A stretch of DNA of 33,426 nucleotides. Source: Anoxybacillus sp. GTDB lineage: Bacteria; Bacillota; Bacilli; Bacillales; Anoxybacillaceae. The stretch spans positions 1 to 33,426 of the forward strand of contig NZ_JAILZV010000016.1 of NCBI RefSeq assembly GCF_023512315.1. The letters run 5' to 3'. The translations under genes and the position numbers were made by a program. Shown in pieces: positions 25,388 to 32,816 of this stretch (its first letter is position 1; every line of letters starts with the position of its first letter). A model generated the notes under the pieces. The model had not been told where the DNA came from. It did no database searches and saw nothing but the letters and a program-made list of their open reading frames with translations.

Positions 25388-26161
25388 TTGTACGAAACGA
25401 TTTGTTATGACATTCGTAACCAAGTGGCGTGGCTCACGTTGAACCGCCCAGATAAATTAAACGCATTTACGGAACAAATGAATAAAGAAATTACGGCAGC
25501 GCTCAAACAAGCAGCTAACGACGAATCCGTTCGCTGTTTAGTCATTATAGGTGCCGGAAGAGCGTTTTGCTCGGGGGAAGATCTCGGCGGTGTGACCGAA
25601 GACATGGATCATGGCGAAGTACTTCGGACGCGCTATGCACCAATGATGAAAGCGCTTCACTCTTTCGAAAAGCCTGTCATTGCGGCAGTGAATGGAGTTG
25701 CGGCTGGAGCGGGGCTGAGCCTCGCCTTAGCGTGCGATTTTCGCCTCGCATCGGAAAAAGCAAGCTTTGTAGAAGCGTTTATTCATGTCGGCTTAATCCC
25801 AGATGCAGGCAATCTTTATTACTTGCCGCGTCTTATCGGTCATGCAAAAGCGCTTGAGTTAGCGGTTTTAGGAGAAAAAGTAACGGCGCAAAAAGCGCAC
25901 GAGCTCGGGCTTGTGACTGCTGTCATTTCGGAAGAGGCATGGGAAGAGGAGGTCGCTCGATTTGCGGAAAGGTTAGCGAATCTACCGACGAAAGCAGTCG
26001 GGCTAATCAAACGTTGTTTACGGCAAAGTTGGGAACTATCGTTTGCTGAATATTTAGAAAAAGAAGCGTTTGCCCAACGAATCGCAGGGCTGACGAAAGA
26101 TCATCGCGAAGGTGTTCACGCCTTTTTCGAAAAACGGCGAGCGACATTTCAAGGAAAGTAA
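25388..26161 (+). CDS. paaG: 1,2-epoxyphenylacetyl-CoA isomerase
   Basis: 257 aa, crotonase fold. The single catalytic aspartate D139 in HVGLIPDAGN marks PaaG (E. coli D136); a hydratase would have glutamates here. Oxyanion regions: GRAFCSGEDL (58-67) and NGVAAGAGLSLALACD (102-117). It isomerises the epoxide to the seven-membered oxepin-CoA. TTG start (25388), 11 bases after paaF, behind a run of six G. It may also move double bonds downstream in the pathway. Confidence 0.9.
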   Translation: MYETICYDIRNQVAWLTLNRPDKLNAFTEQMNKEITAALKQAANDESVRCLVIIGAGRAFCSGEDLGGVTEDMDHGEVLRTRYAPMMKALHSFEKPVIAAVNGVAAGAGLSLALACDFRLASEKASFVEAFIHVGLIPDAGNLYYLPRLIGHAKALELAVLGEKVTAQKAHELGLVTAVISEEAWEEEVARFAERLANLPTKAVGLIKRCLRQSWELSFAEYLEKEAFAQRIAGLTKDHREGVHAFFEKRRATFQGK

Positions 26162-26236
26162 CTAAACACCTATGAGCCAATGGGGCTCTCTATCCACCAA
26201 AAATGAAACATTTTTACAAAAAGGAGTGTGTGACTA

Positions 26237-27754
26237 GTGGCAACGGTTAGAGAACAAAAAATGGAAAAACTTGAAACAAAGCGTGACATGTATCACTTAA
26301 TTATTAACGGGGAACGCGTCGAAAGTTCTTCTGGCGAAACGTTTACGACGTACAACCCAGCAACAGGCGAACCGGTCGCCAAAGTAGCAAAAGGGACGAG
26401 AGAGGATGCAGAGCGCGCCATTTTAGCGGCACGGCAAGCATTTGATTACGGGAAATGGCGTCATTTTCCAGTGAATAAACGGGCACGCATTCTCAATAAA
26501 ATTGCTTCAATTATGCGTTCGCGGTTTAACGAATTAGTAGAATTAGAGATTTTAGACACAGGAAAAGCGTTGTCGGCTGCACAAGGACAAGTGATGCAAG
26601 CAATCGAAGATTTTGAGTTTTATGCGAGTGCGATCGTCAGCCATCGCGGCACGGTAAACAATATGCCAGGCGCATTTCATAACTTTACCGAAAAAGAACC
26701 AGTCGGTGTATGCGCGCAAATTATCCCGTGGAACTATCCGTTAATGATGGCAGCATGGAAAATCGCTCCAGCCATCGCTGCTGGCTGCTCCGTCGTCGTC
26801 AAACCAGCTTCCTTAACGCCGCTCACATGCATTGTGCTTGCAGAAATTTGCCACGAGGCAGGTGTTCCGGAAGGGGTCGTGAACGTCGTCACTGGCTCTG
26901 GCTCGGAAGTCGGCAACTATTTAGTCGAGCATCCGCTTGTTGATAAAGTAGCGTTCACTGGTTCAACACCAGTCGGAAAAGACATTATGGAAAAAGCATC
27001 AAAAACGTTAAAGCGCGTCACATTAGAACTTGGCGGAAAATCACCGAACATTGTGTTTGAAGATGCTGACATTGATGCGGCGGTCGATGGTTCGTTATTC
27101 GGTATTTTTTATAACACGGGTCAGTCATGCGAAGCACGTTCGCGCTTGTACGTCCATGAAAGTATTTACGATGCGTTTATGGAGAAGTTTGTGGAAAAAA
27201 CAAAAAAACTAACCCTCGGCAACCCGTTTGACCAAGGAACGCATGTTGGGGCAATTATTAGCCGTGAGCAACTAGAAGTCATTGATGGCTACGTTCGTTC
27301 GGCAATCGAAGAAGGAGCAACGATTGTCACGGGCGGAAAAGAAGCGAAAGTCGAAGGATTTGAAAACGGCTATTGGTACGAACCGACGATTATTACGAAC
27401 GTCCACCATCAAATGAAAGTCGTCAAAGAAGAAATTTTTGGTCCTGTTGTAGTCGTTATGACATTCAGCGACGAAAAAGAAGTGATCAAATTAGCCAACG
27501 ACAGCGAATACGGGCTCGGTTCCGCAATTTGGACGAAAGATCATGCTCGTGCCCTTCGCGTCGCTAAACAAATTCAAGCAGGAATTGTGATGATTAACAG
27601 CCCGTTCTCTGCGTTTCCTGGCACACCGTTTGGCGGATATAAACAATCTGGATTTGGTCGGGAACTTTGTGTAGAAACGCTTGATTTATATACGGAAACG
27701 AAAAGCATTTTATCGTACTACGGAAGCCGTCCGCTCAATCCTTTCGGTCTGTAA
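26237..27754 (+). CDS. Aldehyde dehydrogenase of the phenylacetate operon, probable partner for the PaaZ dehydrogenase step
   Basis: 505 aa, single domain. N166 (PWNYPL), K189 (VVVKPAS), E264 (LELGGKSP) and the nucleophile C298 (NTGQSCEARSR) are all present. Overall it looks like the betaine-aldehyde dehydrogenase subfamily. In the classical pathway the bifunctional PaaZ opens the oxepin ring (hydratase part) and oxidises the aldehyde (dehydrogenase part). This protein has only the dehydrogenase part, so it likely takes the open-chain semialdehyde CoA; context only. GTG start behind AAGGAGTG. A hairpin follows before paaH. Confidence 0.78.
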   Translation: MATVREQKMEKLETKRDMYHLIINGERVESSSGETFTTYNPATGEPVAKVAKGTREDAERAILAARQAFDYGKWRHFPVNKRARILNKIASIMRSRFNELVELEILDTGKALSAAQGQVMQAIEDFEFYASAIVSHRGTVNNMPGAFHNFTEKEPVGVCAQIIPWNYPLMMAAWKIAPAIAAGCSVVVKPASLTPLTCIVLAEICHEAGVPEGVVNVVTGSGSEVGNYLVEHPLVDKVAFTGSTPVGKDIMEKASKTLKRVTLELGGKSPNIVFEDADIDAAVDGSLFGIFYNTGQSCEARSRLYVHESIYDAFMEKFVEKTKKLTLGNPFDQGTHVGAIISREQLEVIDGYVRSAIEEGATIVTGGKEAKVEGFENGYWYEPTIITNVHHQMKVVKEEIFGPVVVVMTFSDEKEVIKLANDSEYGLGSAIWTKDHARALRVAKQIQAGIVMINSPFSAFPGTPFGGYKQSGFGRELCVETLDLYTETKSILSYYGSRPLNPFGL

Positions 27755-27762
27755 CGTTTTCC

Positions 27763-27790
27763 GAGCACTTCCATCTGCGGATGGGTGCTC
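27763..27790 (+). terminator. Hairpin between the aldehyde dehydrogenase and paaH
   Basis: GAGCAC (27763-27768) pairs with GTGCTC (27785-27790), and CCATC (27771-27775) with GATGG (27780-27784), with a two-base bulge. It is followed by GTTTTC, a weak T run. It could be a leaky terminator or mRNA processing site that lowers paaHJ expression. Confidence 0.5.
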
Positions 27791-27866
27791 GTTTTCACTT
27801 TTGTCTTTTGAATGCATGTTCGATCACACGTTCATTTTTGCACTACGATGGCAAAGGAGAGATTCG

Positions 27867-28733
27867 ATGATTCGCCAATTAGTTGTTGTTGGTTCCGGCG
27901 TGATGGGGCGAGGGATCGCATATGTAAGTGCGGCAGGAGGATTTTACACGACGCTTGTAGATATTAAGGACGAACAATTACAAAGCGCGAAAAAAGAAAT
28001 TGACGCTATTTTTGAAAAAGCGGTGTCGCTAAACAAACTAACTGTCTCAGCAAAGCTAGACGCACAAGCACGACTGACGTATTCGACGAATTTAGTAGAA
28101 GCAGTGAAAACAGCGGATTTAGTCATTGAAGCCGTTCCGGAAAAATTAGAGATTAAAAAGCATGTGTTTGCAACCATCGACGAACATGCACCAGAAACGT
28201 GCTATTTTGCGACGAATACGTCGACGATGAGCCCGACCGAGATCGCCTCGTTTACGAAACGTCCGGAAAAAGTCATTGCGATGCACTTTTTTAATCCAGT
28301 TCATAAAATGAAGCTTGTGGAGATTATCCGCGGATTAGAAACGAGCGACGAAACGGCGGAAGCGATTCAACAAGTGGCGGAACAAATGGGGAAAGAAACA
28401 GTTGTCGTCAATGAATTTCCAGGGTTTGTGACAAGTCGAATTAGCGCGCTAGTCGGCAACGAAGCGTTTTATATGCTGCAAGAAGGGGTAGGTACGCCAG
28501 AACAAATTGATAAAGCAATTAAACTCGGACTCAATTATCCGATGGGACCGTTTGAATTAGCCGATTTAGTCGGCTTAGATACACGTTTGAACAACTTAAA
28601 ATACTTGCATGAAAAACTAGGGGAAAAATACCGCCCGGCCCCGTTATTAGAGCAATATGTCAAAGCAGGCCGCCTCGGCAGAAAAACAGGGAGAGGCGTG
28701 TACGATTACACAAAGAGTGAGGACGAAAAATAA
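27867..28733 (+). CDS. paaH: 3-hydroxyadipyl-CoA dehydrogenase (short 3-hydroxyacyl-CoA dehydrogenase)
   Basis: 288 aa. Rossmann motif GSGVMG (9-14), the catalytic histidine H140 and E152 in MHFFNPVHKMKLVE, and the C-terminal NYPMGPFELADLVGLD. E. coli PaaH is ~475 aa; this is the short 3-hydroxybutyryl-CoA dehydrogenase-type form. Its placement before paaJ points to 3-hydroxyadipyl-CoA as substrate. The start is the ATG at 27867 behind AAAGGAGA; a longer reading from 27681 runs through the preceding hairpin and the end of the aldehyde dehydrogenase and was rejected. Confidence 0.87.
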   Translation: MIRQLVVVGSGVMGRGIAYVSAAGGFYTTLVDIKDEQLQSAKKEIDAIFEKAVSLNKLTVSAKLDAQARLTYSTNLVEAVKTADLVIEAVPEKLEIKKHVFATIDEHAPETCYFATNTSTMSPTEIASFTKRPEKVIAMHFFNPVHKMKLVEIIRGLETSDETAEAIQQVAEQMGKETVVVNEFPGFVTSRISALVGNEAFYMLQEGVGTPEQIDKAIKLGLNYPMGPFELADLVGLDTRLNNLKYLHEKLGEKYRPAPLLEQYVKAGRLGRKTGRGVYDYTKSEDEK

Positions 28734-28754
28734 ACAAAGGAGAGCGATATATTA

Positions 28755-29957
28755 ATGAAAGAAGTCGTCATTGTCGATGCGGTGCGGACGCCGATCGGAA
28801 AGTATAAAGGGGCGCTTAAAGACGTTCGCCCCGACGATTTAGGAGCGACGGTTATTCGTGCGCTCATCGAACGCAATCCGTCACTTCCGGTCGAACAAAT
28901 TGAAGAAGTGGTTCTTGGAAATGCCAATCAAGCGGGGGAAGATAATCGAAACGTCGCTCGTATGTCGGCGTTATTAGCTGGTTTGCCGGTCGAAGTGGCA
29001 GGAACAACAGTAAATCGTTTGTGTGGCTCTGGCTTGGATGCGGTTAACTACGCAGCACGGGCGATTATGACGGGAGAAGCAGACATCGTCATCGCTGGGG
29101 GAACGGAAAGTATGACGCGCGCGCCTTTTGTTATGGCGAAGCCAGATCAAGACTTTCCGCGCGGCAATTTGGAAATGTTTGATACGACGATCGGCTGGCG
29201 GTTTATTCATCCGAAGCTCCATGAAATGTACGGGACCGACAGCATGCCGCAAACAGCAGAAAACGTCGCTAAGAGGTATGGAATTTCTCGCGAAGCACAA
29301 GACGAATTTGCGTATGAAAGTCAGATGAAAGCGAAGCGGGCGATCGAGGCGAATTTGTTTGCGGATGAACTAGTTCCGGTCGTCTATTATGACCGGAAAG
29401 GGGCAACAGTCGTTGTCGCGAAAGATGAACATCCTCGTCCAGATACTACGCTTGAGAAATTAGCGAAACTGCGTCCGTTATTTGAAGGTGGGACCGTCAC
29501 GGCAGGAAATGCGTCCGGCGTCAACGATGGGGCGGCGGCATTGCTTTTAATGAGCGCAGAAAAAGCGAAAGAGCTTGGGATGACACCGCTGGTGAAATAT
29601 ACGACATCCGCCGTTGCCGGTCTAGAGCCAGCGGTCATGGGGCTTGGCCCGATTTATGCGACACAAAAGGCGTTAAAGCGTGCCGGACTAACCATTGAGG
29701 AGATCGGGTTAGTCGAATTAAATGAGGCGTTCGCTTCGCAAGCGTTAGAATGCATCAAGCAGCTTGCGCTTGCGAAAGAAAAAGTGAACGTGAACGGCGG
29801 AGCCATTGCGTTTGGACATCCGCTCGGAGCAAGCGGCGCGCGAATTTTAACGACCTTAATTTATGAAATGAAGCGAAGAGGCGTTAAATATGGATTGGCG
29901 ACAATGTGTATCGGTGTCGGACAAGGGATTGCAACAATTGTAGAAAATGTAGAGTAA
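28755..29957 (+). CDS. paaJ: 3-oxoadipyl-CoA / 3-oxo-5,6-dehydrosuberyl-CoA thiolase
   Basis: 400 aa thiolase. C90 (NRLCGSGLD) is the nucleophile, H355 ([10 protein letters not shown]) and C385 (MCIGVGQG) complete the site. The stretch [15 protein letters not shown] is typical of PaaJ/PcaF rather than acetoacetyl-CoA thiolases. It performs the last cleavages giving acetyl-CoA and succinyl-CoA. It follows paaH by 21 bases and ends directly at a strong terminator. Confidence 0.92.
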   Translation: MKEVVIVDAVRTPIGKYKGALKDVRPDDLGATVIRALIERNPSLPVEQIEEVVLGNANQAGEDNRNVARMSALLAGLPVEVAGTTVNRLCGSGLDAVNYAARAIMTGEADIVIAGGTESMTRAPFVMAKPDQDFPRGNLEMFDTTIGWRFIHPKLHEMYGTDSMPQTAENVAKRYGISREAQDEFAYESQMKAKRAIEANLFADELVPVVYYDRKGATVVVAKDEHPRPDTTLEKLAKLRPLFEGGTVTAGNASGVNDGAAALLLMSAEKAKELGMTPLVKYTTSAVAGLEPAVMGLGPIYATQKALKRAGLTIEEIGLVELNEAFASQALECIKQLALAKEKVNVNGGAIAFGHPLGASGARILTTLIYEMKRRGVKYGLATMCIGVGQGIATIVENVE

Positions 29958-30005
29958 GCAACATCCATGAGCGAACGATCGCTCATGGATGTTGCGATTT
30001 TTTCT
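29958..30005 (+). terminator. Rho-independent terminator of the paaA-paaJ operon
   Basis: A perfect 17-bp stem (29958-29974 with 29979-29995) around a 4-base loop, followed by a long T-rich tract. It starts at the base after the paaJ stop. Confidence 0.95.
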
Positions 30006-30006
30006 T

Positions 30007-30043
30007 TTTTCGTGTTGTCAGCGTTATAAAAGTTTGCTAAAAT
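30007..30043 (+). promoter_or_regulatory. paaX promoter with a degenerate PaaX-type operator
   Basis: TTGTCA (30015-30020), 17 bases, TAAAAT (30038-30043). Over the -35 lies a poor version of the 9-3-9 repeat: arms 30007-30015 (5 of 9) and 30019-30027 (CAGCGTTAT, 7 of 9), with the two CpG steps 11 bases apart as in the other operators. This would allow weak autoregulation. Confidence 0.5.
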
Positions 30044-30102
30044 ACTGAACCATGGAAGCGCGTCAGGAAAACGTTGTATTTTGAAAGCGAAGGGTGTTTG
30101 CG

Positions 30103-30978
30103 ATGAATACGCGATCGATGATTTTTACGATTTATGGGGACTATATCCGCCACTATGGCAACCAAATTTGGATTGGGAGTTTAATTCGTTTGCTCAAAGA
30201 ATTTGGGCATAACGACCAAGCGGTGCGTGCGGCGATTTCCCGCATGAGCAAGCAAGGATGGGTACAAGCCGAGAAAAAAGGGAATAAAAGCTATTATTCG
30301 TTAACCGATCGCGGAGTAAAACGAATCGAAGAAGCAGCAAAGCGAATTTATAAAATCCGGCCAGAAAAATGGGACGGAAAATGGCGTATTTTTGTCTATA
30401 CGATTCCAGAAGAAAAACGGGCGCTGCGTGACGAGCTAAGAAAAGAACTTGTATGGAGCGGGTTTGGCACGATTTCCAACAGCTGTTGGATTTCGCCGAA
30501 CAATTTAGAAAAGCAAGTGTATGATTTGATTGACAAATACCAAATTGAGCCGTACGTGGATTTCTTTCTCGCCCAATATGATGGTCCGCATACGAATGAG
30601 CGGCTTGTAGAAAAATGTTGGGATCTAGTAGCGATTAATCAGAAATATGAACAGTTTATTTCCGAGTACAGCCAAAAGTACGTCATTGACAAACATAAAA
30701 TTCAGCGCGGGGAAATGTCGGATGCAGAATGTTTTGTTGAGCGGACGAAGCTGGTGCATGAATATCGGAAGTTTTTATTTATCGACCCAGGACTTCCGGA
30801 AGAGTTGTTGCCGCGGGAATGGATGGGGAGCCACGCCGCATCATTGTTTAGTGAATATTATAAAGAATTGGCGAAACCGGCAAACCGCTTTTTTGAAGAA
30901 GTGTTTACCGACGGTAATGAGCTAGAGAAAAAAGAAGAGCAATACGACGTGTACGACCACCCGTTAATTGCAGAATAA
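30103..30978 (+). CDS. paaX: Phenylacetic acid degradation operon repressor PaaX
   Basis: 291 aa (E. coli 316). The N-terminal winged helix begins RSMIFTIYGDYIRHYG and continues WIGSLIRLLKEFGHND and VRAAISRMSKQGWV (residues ~4-60). It is followed by the PaaX central and C-terminal domains (KWRIFVYTIPEEKRA, then SGFGTISNSCWISPNN). PaaX is released from DNA by phenylacetyl-CoA in characterised systems. The start is the ATG at 30103, 8 bases after GAAGGG; a GTG at 30094 is in frame. It is transcribed alone, downstream of the genes it should control, and convergent with the paaY-like gene. Confidence 0.92.
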   Translation: MNTRSMIFTIYGDYIRHYGNQIWIGSLIRLLKEFGHNDQAVRAAISRMSKQGWVQAEKKGNKSYYSLTDRGVKRIEEAAKRIYKIRPEKWDGKWRIFVYTIPEEKRALRDELRKELVWSGFGTISNSCWISPNNLEKQVYDLIDKYQIEPYVDFFLAQYDGPHTNERLVEKCWDLVAINQKYEQFISEYSQKYVIDKHKIQRGEMSDAECFVERTKLVHEYRKFLFIDPGLPEELLPREWMGSHAASLFSEYYKELAKPANRFFEEVFTDGNELEKKEEQYDVYDHPLIAE

Positions 30979-30980
30979 AG

Positions 30981-31008
30981 AAAAGCACTGCGTTCAAACA
31001 GTGCTTTT
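30981..31008. terminator. Bidirectional terminator between paaX and the paaY-like gene
   Basis: AAAAGCACTG (30981-30990) pairs perfectly with CAGTGCTTTT (30999-31008) around an 8-base loop. T runs lie on both strands, serving the convergent genes. Confidence 0.88.
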
Positions 31009-31526
31009 TATTTCTCCCCCAACAACTCCCGATATTCTTTTCCTTTTTGGACATATGTATCGATCGACAGTTGAATAAGGGCAAGGTCTTGTTCGGTAAT
31101 TTCGCGAACGACTTTCCCAGGAGCCCCCATAACTAACGAACGAGGCGGAATTTTTTTGCCTGATGGAATAAGCGTATTGGCGCCGATAATGCATTCTTCC
31201 CCGATTTCTGCACCGTCTAAAATCGTCGAGCCCATGCCGATAATGGAGCGTTTGCGAATCGTACATCCGTGCAAAATGACGTTATGTCCGACCGTTACTT
31301 CGTCTTCAATGACAAGCGGAAATCCTTCGTACAAATGGCATGTCGAGTTATCTTGAATGCTGCATCGCTCTCCGACGATAATCGGCGCTTCATCGCCGCG
31401 CAATACCGCATTAAACCAAATCGTCGATTCTTTTCCGATCGTGACATCGCCAATAATATGGGCGCCAGGAGCAACGAATACCGTTTTATCTAGCGTTGGC
31501 GTCTTTCCGTTGTATGAATAAATCAT
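31008..31526 (-). CDS. paaY: Gamma-class carbonic anhydrase-like hexapeptide-repeat protein, PaaY-like
   Basis: 172 aa, left-handed beta-helix from hexapeptide repeats throughout. The zinc ligands of the gamma carbonic anhydrase fold are present: H64 (STCHLYEG), H81 and H86 (GHNVILHG). PaaY proteins of this family hydrolyse dead-end CoA thioesters of the phenylacetate pathway; others are carbonic anhydrases. The location next to paaX supports PaaY but does not prove it. The start is taken as the ATG at 31526, six bases after an AAGGGGG site; the ATG at 31532 abuts that site. The gene lies in its own leftward unit, not in the main operon. Confidence 0.75.
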   Translation of the reverse strand: MIYSYNGKTPTLDKTVFVAPGAHIIGDVTIGKESTIWFNAVLRGDEAPIIVGERCSIQDNSTCHLYEGFPLVIEDEVTVGHNVILHGCTIRKRSIIGMGSTILDGAEIGEECIIGANTLIPSGKKIPPRSLVMGAPGKVVREITEQDLALIQLSIDTYVQKGKEYRELLGEK

Positions 31527-31594
31527 TTCCATCCCCCTTAAAATGTGATAAGGTTATGATAAGTATAACATATTTTTAACGGGGTGGGAATTTC

Positions 31595-32548
31595 ATGAAT
31601 GATATTTGTCGCCTATTAAACATTCGTTATCCGATTATTCAAGGGGGGATGGGGAATATTAGCAATGCCCCGTTGACAAGCGCTGTTTCGGAAGCAGGTG
31701 GACTTGGTACAATCGGGGTTGGCACGATGGCGCCTGATGAAGTGGAGGCGATTATTGCCGAAACGAAACAACGTACAAGCCGCCCGTTTGCGGTCAATAT
31801 TCCGATTCAAGTGACACCGTATGCGGAAGAACTGGTCGCGCTTGTGGAAAAATATCACCTCCCGGTCGTGTCGCTATCCGCAGGGAATCCTGCGCCATTT
31901 ATCCCGCGTTTGAAAGAGCGAGGGGTGAAAATCATCGTCGTTGTCGCGTCGGTCAAGCAAGCGAAAAAAGCGGAAGCGGCGGGGGCGGATGTGCTTGTGG
32001 CGGAAGGGTACGAGGCGGCAGGGATTAATTCCAATTTAGAGCTCACGACGATGGCATTAATTCCGCAAATTGTCCAAGCGGTTCAAGTGCCGGTCGTTGC
32101 CGCAGGGGGAATTGGCGATGGCAAAGGGTTGTTAGCGGCTTTAGCGCTTGGGGCGCAAGGGGTGCAGCTAGGAACGCGGCTTATTGCCACGCAAGAAGCG
32201 CCATTTCATGAGGCGTATAAACAGCGGATTGTAGCTGCTGATGAAAACGAAACGGTCATCGTCGGGCGCTCCGTTGGAAGAGTGCGGAGAATTATGCGCA
32301 CCCCGTATGCCGAGAAGTTATTGCAATATGAAAAAGAAGGAATTACGTTAGAAGAATTTAACCGCCATACGTCCGAAGACTATCATCGTCGCGGCGCATT
32401 GGCGGGTGATTTTTCGGAAGGATTCGTCAATGCGGGGCAAATTGCTGGGCTTATCGAGCATATCCCGACCGTCCAACAATTGTTGGACGATATGATGAAC
32501 GAAGCGAAGGAACAGTGGAAAAAGCTTCATGACTTATTTGGAGAATAA
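31595..32548 (+). CDS. Nitronate monooxygenase / FabK-like flavoprotein (NAD(P)H-dependent flavin oxidoreductase)
   Basis: 317 aa TIM barrel binding FMN. N-terminal IRYPIIQGGMGNISNAPLTS, central GYEAAGINSNLELTT and phosphate-binding VPVVAAGGIGDGKGLL and GAQGVQLGTR. In classical nitronate monooxygenases and FabK the central motif is EAGGHxG with a catalytic histidine. Here position 144 is isoleucine (EAAGINS), so nitronate oxidation may not be its reaction. It is transcribed divergently from the paaY-like gene and has its own terminator. GGGGTGGG precedes the ATG. Its role in aromatic catabolism, if any, is unknown. Confidence 0.8.
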   Translation: MNDICRLLNIRYPIIQGGMGNISNAPLTSAVSEAGGLGTIGVGTMAPDEVEAIIAETKQRTSRPFAVNIPIQVTPYAEELVALVEKYHLPVVSLSAGNPAPFIPRLKERGVKIIVVVASVKQAKKAEAAGADVLVAEGYEAAGINSNLELTTMALIPQIVQAVQVPVVAAGGIGDGKGLLAALALGAQGVQLGTRLIATQEAPFHEAYKQRIVAADENETVIVGRSVGRVRRIMRTPYAEKLLQYEKEGITLEEFNRHTSEDYHRRGALAGDFSEGFVNAGQIAGLIEHIPTVQQLLDDMMNEAKEQWKKLHDLFGE

Positions 32549-32575
32549 AGCATCCCGTCGATCGGGGTGCTTTTT
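32549..32575 (+). terminator. Rho-independent terminator after the nitronate monooxygenase-like gene
   Basis: AGCATCCCG (32549-32557) pairs with CGGGGTGCT (32563-32571), with one G-T wobble, followed by T5. Confidence 0.85.
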
Positions 32576-32594
32576 CATATTTTTAAGAAAATTA

Positions 32595-32622
32595 TTGACT
32601 TTTAAATTATTCAGTTGATAAT
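32595..32622 (+). promoter_or_regulatory. Candidate promoter for the thioesterase unit
   Basis: TTGACT (32595-32600), 16 bases, GATAAT (32617-32622). The predicted +1 (~32629) lies just before an operator-like dyad. A second, weaker -10 (TAAAAT, 32760-32765) lies near the downstream operator. Confidence 0.45.
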
Positions 32623-32633
32623 ATTTATTTATC

Positions 32634-32654
32634 ATAACGTTATTTACACGTTAA
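32634..32654. promoter_or_regulatory. Upstream PaaX-type operator of the thioesterase unit
   Basis: ATAACGTTA (32634-32642), TTT, ACACGTTAA (32646-32654). The arms match the consensus at 8 and 7 of 9, and the CpG steps are 11 bases apart. It is followed closely by the cre site at 32678. Confidence 0.5.
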
Positions 32655-32677
32655 TAAATATTTTTATGATACTAATA

Positions 32678-32692
32678 ATGTAAACGTTTACA
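32678..32692. promoter_or_regulatory. Perfect cre site (CcpA) upstream of the thioesterase unit
   Basis: ATGTAAACGTTTACA matches WTGNAANCGNWWNCA at every position, and its last 14 bases form a perfect palindrome. Placed downstream of the predicted promoter, it would repress by roadblock or by blocking initiation when glucose is present. Confidence 0.7.
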
Positions 32693-32776
32693 AATTGAAC
32701 GCTTTACACCACTAAAATGTTTGATTTTAAAAGGAAATCCGCTCTATTGCCACATCTGATAAAATATCATTTTTAT

Positions 32777-32797
32777 ATAACGTTTATAAAACGTTAT
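32777..32797. promoter_or_regulatory. Perfect PaaX-type operator of the thioesterase unit
   Basis: ATAACGTTT (32777-32785), ATA, AAACGTTAT (32789-32797): both arms are exact reverse complements. It lies 20 bases before the start codon, next to the ribosome site GAGGTGAT. This is the best copy of the repeat in the window. Confidence 0.68.
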
Positions 32798-32816
32798 GAA
32801 AAAAGAGGTGATATAA

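Noticed and set aside
26173-26190. Small hairpin GAGCC/GGCTC between paaG and the aldehyde dehydrogenase
   Set aside because: Only five pairs and no T run, so not a convincing terminator.
26237-27754. Betaine-aldehyde dehydrogenase of osmoprotection
   Set aside because: Sequence subfamily fits, but no choline dehydrogenase or transporter is near and the gene lies inside the paa operon.
27681-27866. Longer N-terminus (62 residues) for the 3-hydroxyacyl-CoA dehydrogenase
   Set aside because: Runs through the end of the preceding gene and a hairpin; the ATG at 27867 has a good ribosome site directly before the Rossmann motif.
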